64,000 bases of DNA from Salminus brasiliensis. Lineage: Eukaryota > Chordata > Actinopteri > Characiformes > Bryconidae. A model generated the notes under the pieces. That model was not told the origin of the DNA. It made no database searches and saw only the letters and a list, made by a program, of their open reading frames with translations. The stretch lies in the NCBI RefSeq assembly GCF_030463535.1, contig NC_132898.1, positions 22,550,662 to 22,614,661 on the forward strand, read 5' to 3'. How positions within the stretch are numbered: the stretch's first letter is position 1; each line of letters starts with the position of its first letter. Below are positions 23,613 through 36,423 of this stretch, in pieces. The translations under genes and the position numbers were made by a program.

Positions 23613-23629
23613 ACTATTATTATACACAT

Positions 23630-24437
23630 AGTCTCTCATTAGGGTGAATATTAATAACACTCTAAATGTAGGTATTGTGATATACACTGAGGTGGAGCTA
23701 CAGTCTCTCATTAGGGTGAATATTAATAACACTCTAAATGTAGGTATTGTGATATACACTGAGGTGGAGCTACAGTCTCTCATTAGAGTGAATATTAATA
23801 ACACTCTAAATGTAGGTATTGTGATATACACTGAGGTGGAGCTACAGTCTCTCATTAGGGTGAATATTAATAACACTTTAAATGTAGGTATTGTGATATA
23901 CACTGAGGTGGAGCTACAGTCTCTCATTAGGGTGAATATTAATAACACTCTAAATGTAGGTATTGTGATATACACTGAGGTGGAGCTACAGTCTCTCATT
24001 AGAGTGAATATTAATAACACTCTAAATGTAGGTATTGTGATATACACTGAGGTGGAGCTACAGTCTCTCATTAGGGTGAATATTAATAACACTCTAAATG
24101 TAGGTATTGTGATATACACTGAGGTGGAGCTACAGTCTCTCATTAGGGTGAATATTAATAACACTCTAAATGTAGGTATAGTGATATACACTGAGGTGGA
24201 GCTACAGTCTCTCATTAGGGTGAATATTAATAACACTCTAAATGTAGGTATTGTGATATACACTGAGGTGGAGCTACAGTCTCTCATTAGTATTAATATT
24301 AATAACACTCTAAATGTAGGTATTGTGATATACACTGAGGTGGAGCTACAGTCTCTCATTAGTATTAATATTAATAACACTCTAAATGTAGGTATTGTGA
24401 TATATGCTGAGGTGGAGCTACAGTCTCTCGTTAGGGT
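23630..24437 (+). repeat. 72-bp minisatellite array
   Basis: Eleven copies of a 72-bp unit (from CTCTCATTAGGGTGAATATT to GAGGTGGAGCTACAGT) with very few differences. Variants are AGAGTG for AGGGTG in some units and AGTATTAATATT in the last two. The unit length is a multiple of 3, so 278- and 293-codon open frames run through on opposite strands. They are repeat artefacts. Confidence 0.95.
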
Positions 24438-24439
24438 TA

Positions 24440-27400
24440 AATGCATTTGTCCAACACAATTGTGGGTGGAGCCTGGATAGGGAAATTGAGCAATAAGGTC
24501 TGTAATGAATATGTAAGGAGCTCTGTAATGTGAATGTAGCCGGGGTCATTGTTATTAAAACCAGAGTGGGAGGAATCCCATTACACACTCTCATCTGACC
24601 GCCTTCGAGAGAGTGGAGGGTGATGGACATTAGTATATATTTTTTCACCTTTAAAGAGGCTACGACGTTCTTGCATGGGACTGGTTTGTACCAGAGTCAC
24701 CTGGACACCCATAAAAGAGGCAGCTCTTCTGACACTGTCGGCTTTCATGTTGTAAAACCACCGGCCTTCAAAGTCGCCCCGGCCACTACAGACCCACCAC
24801 CCCCTTTCATTTCCAAACATCTGAGGGTTTCTGACTTTTTCAGAAGACTTCTGTGTTCACCTCATGACTGTTTGTCCGTTTGTCATTTAAGAAGGATCTC
24901 TGGTTGCTGGTTTAAGTGACGGTGTCAGTGCTTGTGCATGCCTTTACACTGACCCAGTCATACCTGTGGACAGGTACCGCGAGAAATAAGCTGCCACTGG
25001 TCTCATTCCTTTATCACTGGCACGATTAGTGTTTCAGAAGATCTGATTAGTGCTGAACTTCTGGGGAGGCGTCTTTGTGTGATAATAGCTCTGTTGCATT
25101 TAAAGGACAGGTTGACTGTTTTCAGATCTGAATTTACTGAAATGATTGTTGCTCAGCATTTTTAATGGTCCAAAGACAAATTTAACAAAAGCTTTAATAT
25201 TGAGACACTGCCTTCCCTCACAAATTCTCACTGGGGTTAAACATTGGCCAATGGGGCAGTTGCTTCCAGGGCCCAAATCATGAAAATGTAATTTTCTTTT
25301 CTTTCACATAGTATACCATTCCGCAGATCTGTGCATATCGCTAATGTCCAGCGAAAAACATGTATCTACATTTTTGTCCATTTTCAGTGTTTACCATTAA
25401 TTGAATTTGAAATGAAGACCAATACAAATGGAGTAAAGTTAAGGACATGTTTGCCTTCTTCAAAGTCACCATTGTGGAGATACATGTTTTTCATTGGACA
25501 GCGACAATATGGATTTGATTTAAGTTTATGTAAATGTATTGTTTTTGTGTTGTTTCACAAAAAACTATTCATTAATATAGATCAGTTCATTTAAGCTGAA
25601 GTTATGAGGAGTGTTTTAGGCCTGACTGCTTTCTGGATGACCTACAGTTTAGGGGATCCAGTCAGATCAGACTTAATGATTTACATATCTCAGTCTAAAA
25701 GGCTCAGTAACAAAAACAGCCTGTTTTACTCTAGGGGATACATGTCATGGCTGATTGCTGTTAGAAGATATGTTTGACTATAACAGTTTTTTGGAACCTG
25801 TTATTCCTTCATTGGAAATTGTTTGAGCCCAGTGAGAGACTACAGGCGACAGGGCGGGTCTCTCATGGACAAAGTGAAGTTTTAAGTTGTAAATAAGGGG
25901 ATTTTATTCATTTTAATAAGATCTCATTTTGAAAAACAGTGAACCTTTCCTTCAATGATTGGTTATTATTTCATTCAGAACAAGAAAAAAAAGTGTGTGT
26001 GTTTGTCTTTTGCTTCACTTTGTGTATGTCTGTTGATATTCCGGCATACTAGAGAATGAACCGGGATATTGAAATAACAGCTCTTTAATAAATAACGGTC
26101 AGTTCATCATTGCTATTTTGTAAACACAGGCAGTAGTCTCCTATGATGAATCATAGAATCTATGTGAAGTCAGAATCACCGGCATGTTTGACCATAACTT
26201 ACATATTTCTACCCAGTTTGCTAAATTTCACCAAATATTCCATCGTATTCTTAATAAATACATTTGCAAACTTGTGTGATGATGAGTGTTTTATAATACA
26301 GAGCACACAAATCAATGATCAGACATTCCATCAGACATTAAACCAATATAACCCTTATTAAACATGATCATTTTAGCTGGGAACACCAACCTTTCAAACT
26401 ACCAACTCACCAACCAATGGGTCAGCAACTAGTGGGTCGGCAACTGACCCTATTTCTTCCCCAGTTTAGCTGAGCTAGTTAACCCACTCACTCCCAATAT
26501 GACTCTCCCTATCTGTTGCAATGCTCCCCACACTTGGATGGTGGGGACAAGCACATACCTCAAGCCACAGTGTCAGGGTCTTAAACCTGTGGTCGCCAAC
26601 TGTTCAACTGTTCAAATATTTCTTATCATTAGATCCCTAGTGTTGACCAACACATCATTCAACTGGTCACGACCCAACAGCTCACCTGCAGTGAATTCAA
26701 TTTGTGGGTCACCAACGATCACTAATCCTCCAACTAGTAGAACCCCAACACTCATCAACAGGTGGAATCCCAGTGGTCACTAACCCTACATCCAGTTCCA
26801 GTTCAAAGTCATGATACTTAGATTCTTTAATTCTCCTGATTCAGACAGTGAGGGGAGAACCCAGTGTGTCGTGTGTCTGATTATGATGAGAATCAGATTT
26901 TGCAGGAAGGTAAATCTCCAAGACTATCGTCTACATTGCTTACATTGACATTGCATCTCATGGTGTAACTGGAAGAGCAAGAGGACCTCCAGTAATCCGC
27001 TGGTCATTCTGCTGCTCTCCAGACCGTAAGTGCCACATGGCTGACCGCACAGCTGCTCTACTGGAGCCTAGCCTGCTCCAGATTAGGCTGCTGTAACATC
27101 ACTCCACTCCACTGTACTGCTAATCTGGACTGGGATTATACCCTTACTCTTTCTCCACCCAAATTCCAGCAAAACCCTTCCTATTGAACTAGGATTGGCT
27201 AGTAGTGGCCAGTTGGGTTGTTACGGGGTGGTTTAAGTCCCTGCTGTTCTGAAATCCGCACTGTTTCTGATGGTAAATAACATTAGTACATGAATTAGAA
27301 TATGATCAACATTGCTGATCTGGTTCCAATGGGTGGATGGATTAGGCAGCAAGTGAATAGTTAGTGATACAAATTCTTGCATTCTCACTGCCACATAGCA

Positions 27401-27800
27401 ACGGCCTATTAATATATCTGAAGTGTGAGTAAGAAATATCGCTTTCGTAGGATCGTGTACAGATGGCTTAATGCAATTTTGCTCAAGTGCATGTCATATT
27501 TGCAGACTAATGTCCAGGGAAGTGAATGGCCTACTGACCTGCTAACACACGCTGAGTAATACAGCTGAAAGACAGAGCCGGGATGAAGTGAAATGTGATA
27601 TCTGTCATGCAGTTACTGCTGGCCACAGATGATTTATTTTTATCTTGTTTACCACTGAAACTGGCCCCTGGGTTAAATGTTTATCTGAGCAGCCTGTGAA
27701 TGATCACTGCATGAGCCAAGGATTTCGTTCTGCAAAATACCGACCTCTGCTGGCCATTCATGTAATTGTTTTTCTGAGCTGCAGGAACATAGCTCCAGTT
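24440..27800. other. Gene-free stretch
   Basis: No exon with flanking splice sites and no RNA gene was recognised. The only structure noted is a degenerate tandem pattern at about 26385-26790 built on CACCAAC, GGTCAGCAACTAGTGGGTC and AACTAGTAG phrases. Confidence 0.5.
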
Positions 27801-27809
27801 CACTATAGT

Positions 27810-30680
27810 ATGACACACTAGGCCCTATTTGCCATACAGTGCACTATTTTATCAGACACTAGGCCCTGTTCAGTACACATTGTACTATTTTATCAGACAC
27901 TAGGCCCTGTTCAGCACACATTGTACTATTTTATCAGACACTAGGCCCTATTTAGCACACATTGTACTATTCTATCAGACACTAGGCCCTGTTCAGCACA
28001 CATTGTACTATTTTATCAGACACTAGGCCCTATTTAGCACACATTATACTATTTTATCAGACACTAGGCCCTGTTCAGCACACATTGTACCATTTTATCA
28101 GACACTAGGCCCTGTTCAGCACACATTGTACTATTTTATCAGACACTAGGCCCTATTTAGCACACATTGTACTATTCTATCAGACACTAGGCCCTGTTCA
28201 GCACACATTGTACTATTTTATCAGACACTAGGCCCTATTTAGCACACATTGTACTATTTTATCAGACACTAGGCCCTGTTCAGCACACATTGTACTATTT
28301 TATCAGACACTAGGCACTGTTCAGCACACATTGTACTATTTTATCAGACACTAGGCCCTATTTAGCACACATTGTACTATTTTATCAGACACTAGGCCCT
28401 ATTTAGCACACATTGTACTATTTTATCAGACACTAGGCCCTATTAAGCACACATTGTACTATTCTATCAGACACTAGGCCCTGTTCAGCACCCATTGTAC
28501 TATTTTATCAGACACTAGGCCCTATTTAGCACACATTGTACTATTTTATCAGACACTAGGCCCTATTTAGCACACATTGTACTATTTTATCAGACACTAG
28601 GCCCTATTTAGCACACATTGTACCATTTTATCAGACACTAGGCCCTATTTAGCACACATTGTACTATTTTATCAGACACTAGGTCCTATTTAGCACACAT
28701 TGTACTATTTTATCAGACACTAGGCCCTATTAAGCACACATTGTACTATTTTATCAGACACTAGGCCCTATTTAGCACACATTGTACTATTTTATCAGAC
28801 ACTAGGCCCTATTTAGCACACATTGTACCATTTTATCAGACACTAGGCCCTATTAAGCACACATTGTACCATTTTATCAGACACTAGGCACTGTTCAGCA
28901 CACATTGTACTATTTTATCAGACACTAGGCCCTATTAAGCACACATTGTACTATTTTATCAGACACTAGGCACTGTTCAGCACACATTGTACTATTTTAT
29001 CAGACACTAGGCCCTATTAAGCACACATTGTACTATTTTATCAGACACTAGGCCCTATTTAGCACACATTGTACTATTTTATTAGACACTAGGCCCTATT
29101 TAGCACACATTGTACTATTTTATTAGACACTAGGCACTGTTCAGCACACATTGTACTATTTTATCAGACACTGGGCCCTATTTGCCATACAGTTCACTAT
29201 TTTGTGAAACTCTAGACCTATTCACCATGCAGTGCACTATTCTGTCAGACACTAGGCACTGTTCAGCACACAGTGCACTATTTTATCAGACACTAGGCCC
29301 TATTTAGCACACATTGTACTATTTTATCAGACACTAGGCCCTATTTAGCACACATTGTACTATTTTATCAGACACTAGGTCCTATTTAGCACACATTGTA
29401 CTATTTTATCAGACACTAGGCCCTATTAAGCACACATTGTACCATTTTATCAGACACTAGGCCCTATTTAGCACACATTGTACCATTTTATCAGACACTA
29501 GGCCCTATTTAGCACACATTGTACTATTTTATCAGACACTAGGCCCTATTTAGCACACATTGTACTATTTTATCAGACACTAGGCCCTATTAAGCACACA
29601 TTGTACCATTTTATCAGACACTAGGCCCTATTTAGCACACATTGTACCATTTTATCAGACACTAGGCCCTATTTAGCACACATTGTACTATTTTATCAGA
29701 CACTAGGCCCTATTTAGCACACATTGTACTATTTTATCAGACACTAGGCCCTATTTAGCACACATTGTACTATTTTATCAGACACTAGGTCCTATTTAGC
29801 ACACATTGTACTATTTTATCAGACACTAGGCCCTATTAAGCACACATTGTACTATTTTATCAGACACTAGGCCCTATTTAGCACACATTGTACCATTTTA
29901 TCAGACACTAGGCCCTATTAAGCACACATTGTACTATTTTATCAGACACTAGGCCCTATTAAGCACACATTGTACTATTTTATTAGACACTAGGCCCTAT
30001 TTAGCACACATTGTACTATTTTATCAGACACTAGGCCCTATTAAGCACACATTGTACTATTTTATTAGACACTAGGCCCTATTTAGCACACATTGTACCA
30101 TTTTATCAGACACTAGGCACTGTTCAGCACACATTGTACTATTTTATCAGACACTGGGCCCTATTTGCCATACAGTTCACTATTTTGTGAAACTCTAGAC
30201 CTATTCACCATGCAGTGCACTATTCTGTCAGACACTAGGCACTGTTCAGCACACAGTGCACTATTTTATCAGACACTAGGCCCTATTTAGCACACATTGT
30301 ACTATTTTATCAGACACTAGGCCCTATTTAGCACACATTGTACTATTTTATCAGACACTAGGCACTGTTCAGCACACATTGTACTATTTTATCAGACACT
30401 AGGCCCTATTAAGCACACATTGTACCATTTTATCAGACACTAGGCCCTATTTAGCACACATTGTACCATTTTATCAGACACTAGGCCCTGTTCAGCACAC
30501 ATTGTACTATTCTATCAGACACTAGGCCCTATTTAGCACACATTGTACTATTTTAACAGACACTAGGCCCTATTCAACACACAGTATACATTTTTTCAGA
30601 CACTAGGCCCTATTTAGCACACATTGTACTATTTTTCAGACACTAGGCCCTATTTAGCACACATTGTATTATTCACAGAT
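27810..30680 (+). repeat. 41-bp satellite array
   Basis: About 70 head-to-tail copies of a 41-bp unit: CACTAGGCCCTATTTAGCAC, ACATTGTACTATTTTATCAG, A. Main variants are CTGTTCAGC, CTATTAAGC, TAGGCACTG and GTACCATTT. Interior units are nearly identical; both ends are degenerate. A divergent block of about three units (GCCATACAGTTCACTATTTT, then CCATGCAGTGCACTATTC) occurs at about 29171-29290 and again at about 30154-30262, 983 bp (24 units) apart, which shows a large internal duplication. No spacers, so it is not a CRISPR array. Confidence 0.95.
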
Positions 30681-30779
30681 ATTCATGACCCCATTCACGA
30701 CACAGTAAACTATTTTGCCTGAGACTTTCAGATTTTCAACAATGCCTTATTCACTTTGGTAATTTTTATCATTAATGTT

Positions 30780-31037
30780 TAAAATAGTCTGGCCAGAGGA
30801 GGATAGGTCCCCCTTGTGAGTCTTGGTTCCTCCCAAGGTTTCTTCCTCCAGCTCTGAGGGAGTTTTTCCTTGCCACTGTCGCCGTTGGCTTGCTCACGGG
30901 GGTCTTTGACCCTTCGTGTTATTCCTTCTTTCTTCTCTGTCTCTGTCCTTTATTAAGTACTAATTATGTAAAGCTGCTTTGTGACGACAACAGTTGTAAA
31001 AAGCGCTATACAAATAAATTTGACTTGACTTGACTAT
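30780..31037 (+). mobile_element. Retroelement 3'-tail sequence with (TTGAC)n
   Basis: Contains GGTTTCTTCCTCCAGCTCTG, GGGAGTTTTTCCTTGCCACT, GTAAAGCTGCTTTGTGAC and AAAGCGCTATACAAATAAAT, followed by a short TTGAC repeat. This tail is familiar from many fish genomes as the 3' end of an L2-type LINE and its dependent SINEs. No reverse transcriptase is attached. Confidence 0.65.
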
Positions 31038-31139
31038 GGTTTCCTGTTTTCTTTTGTGGAATTATGCCTGTCTGATTCATTATTTTGTGTGCCTTTTTAC
31101 CGATATAAAAGGGCACTAGGCAGCAAGTGCGCTCTGAGT

Positions 31140-31335
31140 GCAAAGTGCAGCTCCTCAGCTCGGATACAACAGCTAACAGACACCTGTGCTAACCAACATC
31201 ACACTAGACATGATGTGGGGAGGAAGCACTATTAACCCACCCCTGAGAGAACAAGGCACATTATGCTCTCTTGAACTCCGGCTGCTGATGGCAAGCAGCA
31301 TGACTCGGATTCAAAGCAGCAATCCTCAGATCATA
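31140..31335 (-). mobile_element. tRNA-derived SINE family B, minus-strand copy
   Basis: The reverse complement matches the copy at 32205: both contain CATGCTGCTTGCC(A/G)TCAGCA, AGCACTTCCTCCCCACATCA-like sequence and TGTTAGCTGTTGTATC. The two copies are in opposite orientation, about 1 kb apart. Confidence 0.65.
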
Positions 31336-32204
31336 CTGGAATTATACCCCATTCACCAATCGTTCACCTTTTTGTACAGTGTCACTACAGTCAGAATGTT
31401 ACTACACAGAAAGAAATACTGATTTATTAATCAATGGTTGATGCTGGTTTGCCTACATGGTCTGCTTATAACAGAAATGCTGGGACAGCTGTTACACTCT
31501 AAGTTTAACACAGTGCACCTGAACACTAATGAGGGGCCCATGTCTGCCCCCTATAACAGATATCTATATAACACTAAAGACTTTCAAAAGCTAATCGTAG
31601 CATCAGTGCTGTGGAGGTTTACATCACTGTTTGTGTGTGTGTGTGTGTGTGTGTTTCTTTTACGATTAAATAAACAAACACTCAGAATCATGTTGTACAT
31701 ATTTATTCACCATCATCAGGCCAAACTCACGTGATCAATAAAGTTGGTAACAGGTGCTCTCACAAATACAGAACAAAAGGTCATGAGGTGGGGGGTTTAG
31801 GGGTCACCTCAGGACCCCTACTGTCACTCATCTTCACACACACTCTCACACAGACACACACATTAAAGAAAGACATTCAGCGTCAGCAGATTGTTCCGGT
31901 CATTAATGACTAATGTAATGATTTCTGCCCTATTATGGAAGCCTGTTTCGGTCAGAAAGGAGACAAAACAAAAAACAAAACAACACAAAACAAATAAAAT
32001 CATGCTTCTCTCTTTCGGTCTGACTTGAACTTTTTGGGCTCAAAATAATGACTTTATTTCTCTAAATCACTACAGCCGTCATAATTCCTCATTTCCTTAC
32101 GATTTATGATTACTGCCTCACATTACTTTTTGATCCAGAAGTGAAGAAAATAAATTCAAGGAAATAAATCATTACTTTGACAACAGTAGTTAGTTTGGCT
32201 TGAA

Positions 32205-32560
32205 TGCCTGATCATGCTGCTTGCCGTCAGCAACTATAGTCCGATAGCACAACTGGCCTTGCTCTCTTAGAGGTTGGTTGATAGCACTTCCTCCCCACAT
32301 CACTCCCGGTGTGAGGTTGTTCAGTAGAGGCATCTGTTAGCTGTTGTATCGGAGCTGGGAAGCTTTCCCCGGAGCATAGTGGATACCTAACTATGCTGCC
32401 TCAGCGGAAATTTGAAAACAAGCAGTGACTGGCTTCACATGTTGGAGGAGACATGCTAGTCTTCACCCTCCTAGTTTTGGAGGCATCGCTTGTGATGGGG
32501 GCAGTTCACATGAACAGGGATTGGGTAATTGGCCTTCCAAGACTTATTGGGAGTGGATTA
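32205..32560 (+). mobile_element. tRNA-derived SINE family B, plus-strand copy
   Basis: Shares order and wording with 31140-31335 (reverse) and 50845-51230: the GCCGTCAGCA head, a GGCCTTGCTCTCT block, a C-rich CCACATCA block, and a tail with GGCACATG/GGAGGAGACATG and GGGTAATTGGCC. Non-coding. Confidence 0.65.
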
Positions 32561-33589
32561 GTTGATTGGAGGACGTCTGCACAAACTATTTAACCGTTCC
32601 TAGCAATGAAACATCTGTACGGCAATAATATTTCCAGAGGATGAATGTTTGATTTGATTTGATGAAAGTGCTTAATATGTTCTGAAGGATCTCTGTGGAT
32701 ATGTGCGCTAGAAATGCATTGCAGTGGACAAAAGCCTTTTTCCCACCAATGCGAGACATAATTTGCCTGGAAAATCCTTAGTAAGTCATAAGTTTGACAG
32801 ACTGCTGTCTAAAACAGAGGAAGAAAAAACAATAGGTTTTTCTATAGCCGACAGAAACAGGCTTCCACCCTAACCCCGCCCCCGACTTTATTTTCTTCTT
32901 TTTTGAGTCTCAGGACAGTAAAGCTTCCCTGACGAAGAGCAAGTTCACTATCCACATTAGAAACATCAGTTCAGTAGAAAAAGAAGTAACCGTATTACAA
33001 AGCTGAGGAATTCCTGATTTGGAGTGTGTCTGATTTTCCTGTAGTAAAGTTAAAGATGGCATATTGCTCTCCCGTGTCTTTAAAGGCGTGAGCACGTTTC
33101 TTCCACTCCGGATCCAGCAGATTCTTCCTCCAATACAGCGTCAGAAAGTCCATCAGTTCTCCAGCAAAGTGTTTGAGCTGCTACTTTCAGTCCTCGCCGC
33201 TCTCAGGCTGACTGCGTCCAACAGAGGTGTAAAAAACAATTGATCGAAGGTGCCGATTCAACTGCATCACGCTTGGAATGCCAGTATTGATTCAAATGAA
33301 CTTGATCGATTATGATAACCTTCATTAAAAGTGTGTATGCAAAATGGGGCTATTTAGAAATGTACAAAATGGTAAGAATCATTTTATATTGGAGTCTTCC
33401 AGAGGCGTTTATGCATTCATGAATTATACAAAACAAACCAAATCAACTGAATCAAATCTTGGAGAAATAAGATTTAAAGATGAGTTGAACCGCTACCGTT
33501 AGAATCTTAACTGAATCAGATGGACTCATTCATGCTCAGCCCACAAATGCATTCATTAATAACAACATGTTTAAAGATAAAGGTTTAAA

Positions 33590-33800
33590 GGCTTTAAGTG
33601 TTTTTTGAGCAATGCTCCAGAAGAACCACTTTTAATTACACAAAGAACCATGACTGCAGTAAAGAGAGATGTTTGAAGTGTGAAGAATAATAATAATAAT
33701 TAAAAAAAACAACTTCACTGATATAAAGGTTCTTTATTTTGGCTCCTTATGGAACCAAAGGTAGTTCTTCTATGGCATCTAAGGTGTGGCATTAAAGACT
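33590..33800. mobile_element. AAGAACC-type MITE fragment
   Basis: Contains GCAATGCTCCAGAAGAACCA, AAAGGTTCTTTATTTTGG and TGGAACCAAAGGTAGTTCTT, matching the style of 22911-23397 and 62320-62515. The ends are not cleanly defined. Confidence 0.45.
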
Positions 33801-35138
33801 GTACTGTACACAACTTACATAACGCTGCAGAGATGTTCATTAACTTGCTCTCTTCTCTTCCATGTTCTTCAGTAACATTCTGATGGATTTGTGTTTCCTG
33901 AGTGTTTCACCTTCACTTCTACTGAACTGTACCATTTCCATTTCAGTCATTATCATTTATCTCCTGATTTCCTTTTTTGGGTTTCAGTTGATAGTAGTGG
34001 TGCAACAGATAAACAAATTATTTTACTAGAGACTTTTATTTTGGTGGAGCCTGTTTGTTAATTTGTGTTGGGTACTTTTATTTTGACACGGTCAATTCAT
34101 TCATTTGTAACAGTACATTTAAAATAAAGGTCACTAATGCTTTCAATCTGAAAGCTAAAATTACTGTCCCATACCTGCCTTTTTTCTTTTTTGCTGATAA
34201 AAAAACAAAACAAACAACAACAACAACAAGTGTCCAATATGTGACTCAAAAACTGCGACCTGATCCAAACAGCGAGTCCCCCAGTTCCTGTGCTGGGAGA
34301 TGCTAGATGGACTTAGAAGCTACACTGCGGTTCTAGAAGTTTAGAAGTAGTTTTTATGAGTTGCTACTCTCGTTCTTCAACTCAAGTGGATTATCAGTCG
34401 CCATCTCATCAATATGATGTTTTTACAGGAGGACAGGTTTAAACTACACTACACACCTCCACCAGATCAGTGGAGGAACTCAAAAAAAAAAATTATAATA
34501 CTAAAAAAAAAAAAAAAATAAATGTGTTCTGCAGGGCTGTATATGATTTGTTTTCTAGTAGCTATGAAAGAATGCATTTGGGGGCGGACCATATACAAGT
34601 CAATCACTGTGAGGTCAGAGCCTTACACCCCACTATAAAACACGTAACTCTACGTAGCACCCTGAAGCCACAGCAGCTCCATCCACCGGCGAGTGACGTG
34701 TTTATGACGTATGAACGTCTTCCTGCAGGTTAGGTCCAGTGTGCTGAGGTTGGTCCTAAAATGCCCTGGTTGAAATGAGTGTCAGTCAGTAAATCTCTCC
34801 CCCTCTCTTTCTCCCCCTCCCTCTCTTTATCCATCACTCTTTCGCTCCTCCCTGTGAGGCCTGAGAGCATGATTGTAGCAGTGTGTCTTCACATGGATTA
34901 GAACAGGTCGAATTTTGGTGTGTAGAAAAACCTCTGAGATCAGATTTAGGTAGGCAGACTGAGTGTAGCTGTGTAGGGCTGCCGCGATGACTTGGATTAG
35001 AATCAATAAATCAATTAGAAAAATATGAATCTGCATTAATTAGTTGACAATTTGCATAACAGTAATGTATATACTTTTACAAAAAGTAACATAGCCTAAT
35101 AGACGCCCACATTTCTGTGCATTTTGGCCACTTAGTGT
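33800..35138. other. Gene-free stretch
   Basis: A-rich runs at about 34482-34520 and a C/T-rich block at 34797-34855. No exon or RNA gene was recognised. Confidence 0.45.
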
Positions 35139-35515
35139 TTACTTATATACACACACATACATCTGGACAAAAGCATCAAGATGCCTGCTCATTCACTGTT
35201 TCTTCCAAAATTAAGAATTTTATATAAAATGAGCTTATCCTGCTTTTGTTGGAGTAACTGTCTTTACTAGCCATGGAAGGCTTCCTACTAGATTTTGGGG
35301 CATTACTGTGAGTTTTTGATTGCACTCAGCGACAAGAGAATTGGTGAGGTCAGGATGTTGGATGATCACCACCCCACCTCCCCTCCAACTCATCCCAAAA
35401 GTATTGGATGGAGCACCATCATTTCAGCGAACACAGTTCCACAGCTCAATGCTGGGAGGTTTGCTCCAGGAAGTCCTATTCCATTGGCAATACTTCTCTG
35501 TAGGGACTAGACAAA
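35139..35515 (+). mobile_element. Tc1-type MITE, decayed copy
   Basis: Begins near CATCTGGACAAAAGCATCAA and continues with CCTGCTCATTCACTGTTTCT, parallel to 61030 (ATGGACAAAAGTATGGGGAC, then CATTCATTCTTTGTTTCT). The later part includes GGTCAGGATGTTGGATGATC. Short open frames here are not genes. Confidence 0.6.
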
Positions 35516-35778
35516 CTGTGTGTGTTAAAACCCTTGTATCTCCATTTTTTTGCAGTTTTTCACTTGACATAATACGATTTGGGCAGTTTTTCTTTATATT
35601 GACTTTCACTGAAAGGTAAAGTTTTGCTGTTTTGGTGATCTGGGGCTGGATTCACAAAAGTGTCTTAAAAAGAAAAAGAAATTCTTCTTAGACATGCTTT
35701 TATTTCCTTAATGTCATACTTAAGAAAGAATTATGATTGTTTTTGAATAGTACCTATTTTGCTTACCTTTTCTTGGGG

Positions 35779-35810
<32 letters not shown>
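35779..35810. repeat. Poly(A) run
   Basis: 32 consecutive A residues. No retroelement body was recognised upstream, so it is left as a homopolymer. Confidence 0.95.
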
Positions 35811-35812
<2 letters not shown>

Positions 35813-36028
35813 CTTATGCTTTAACCATATAATAAGAATTTCCCCAAGAAGAAATATTCTCCTGTTGGCCGTTTCCTCCTCAATCACTTCTAGATATTCC
35901 TTACCGAAATGGTTTGAAATGCTTTTTCCGCCATTTTTCACAGTTTTAACCGAATAATGGAAAATGAACACTGTCTCACTGTTTAAGATAAGCTGTAAAA
36001 TTCAGAATATAAGGGTTTGTTACAAACC

Positions 36029-36423
36029 AACCAATATACTCAATGTGCCTGAAAACGGTCAGCAACACTCCTAAGCCCATTCACTCGGCTTTGTGCTCCC
36101 AGAGATGAGGCTTTACGCTGCAAACATGTGATTTGCGTTAGCTGGAACACTGTCTGTTCTGTGGTGTTTAGTGTACTAGCTAACTTACTGTGACTTTGTG
36201 TTACTCCCAACACCAGTCGCTCAAATTCGCTTTCAGACACAAGTTTTTTCCGTCAACACATGTCTGTAGCTCTAAAGCTAGTCAACAGCAGCTTCATTGG
36301 GCTGTCTGATACTCGGTGGATCTTAGTGAGTGGGCTATAGATCCAAGATCCCCCCCACTCCCTTTCTGATACCAACACCAGATTTTCAAGCATCTGCTGA
36401 TAGAGTACAAATACCGATACCAA
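36029..36423 (+). repeat. 395-bp dispersed repeat, copy 1, flanked by 30-bp direct repeats
   Basis: Nearly identical to 38048-38442 at the same orientation, 2019 bp away; a few substitutions separate them. This copy alone is bracketed by a 30-bp direct repeat (35998-36027 and 36422-36451, two mismatches; core GAATATAAGGGTTTGTTA). A 66-codon minus-strand frame is present in both copies but matches no family I know. Ends such as AATACCGATACCAA recall hAT-like fish repeats. Located 0.6 kb past the usp49 stop. Confidence 0.85.

Noticed and set aside
23565-24480. 278- and 293-codon frames on opposite strands
   Set aside because: The 72-bp repeat is a multiple of three and has no stops; repeat artefact.
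27810-30680. CRISPR-like regular array
   Set aside because: The 41-bp units abut with no unique spacers and the genome is eukaryotic; this is satellite DNA.
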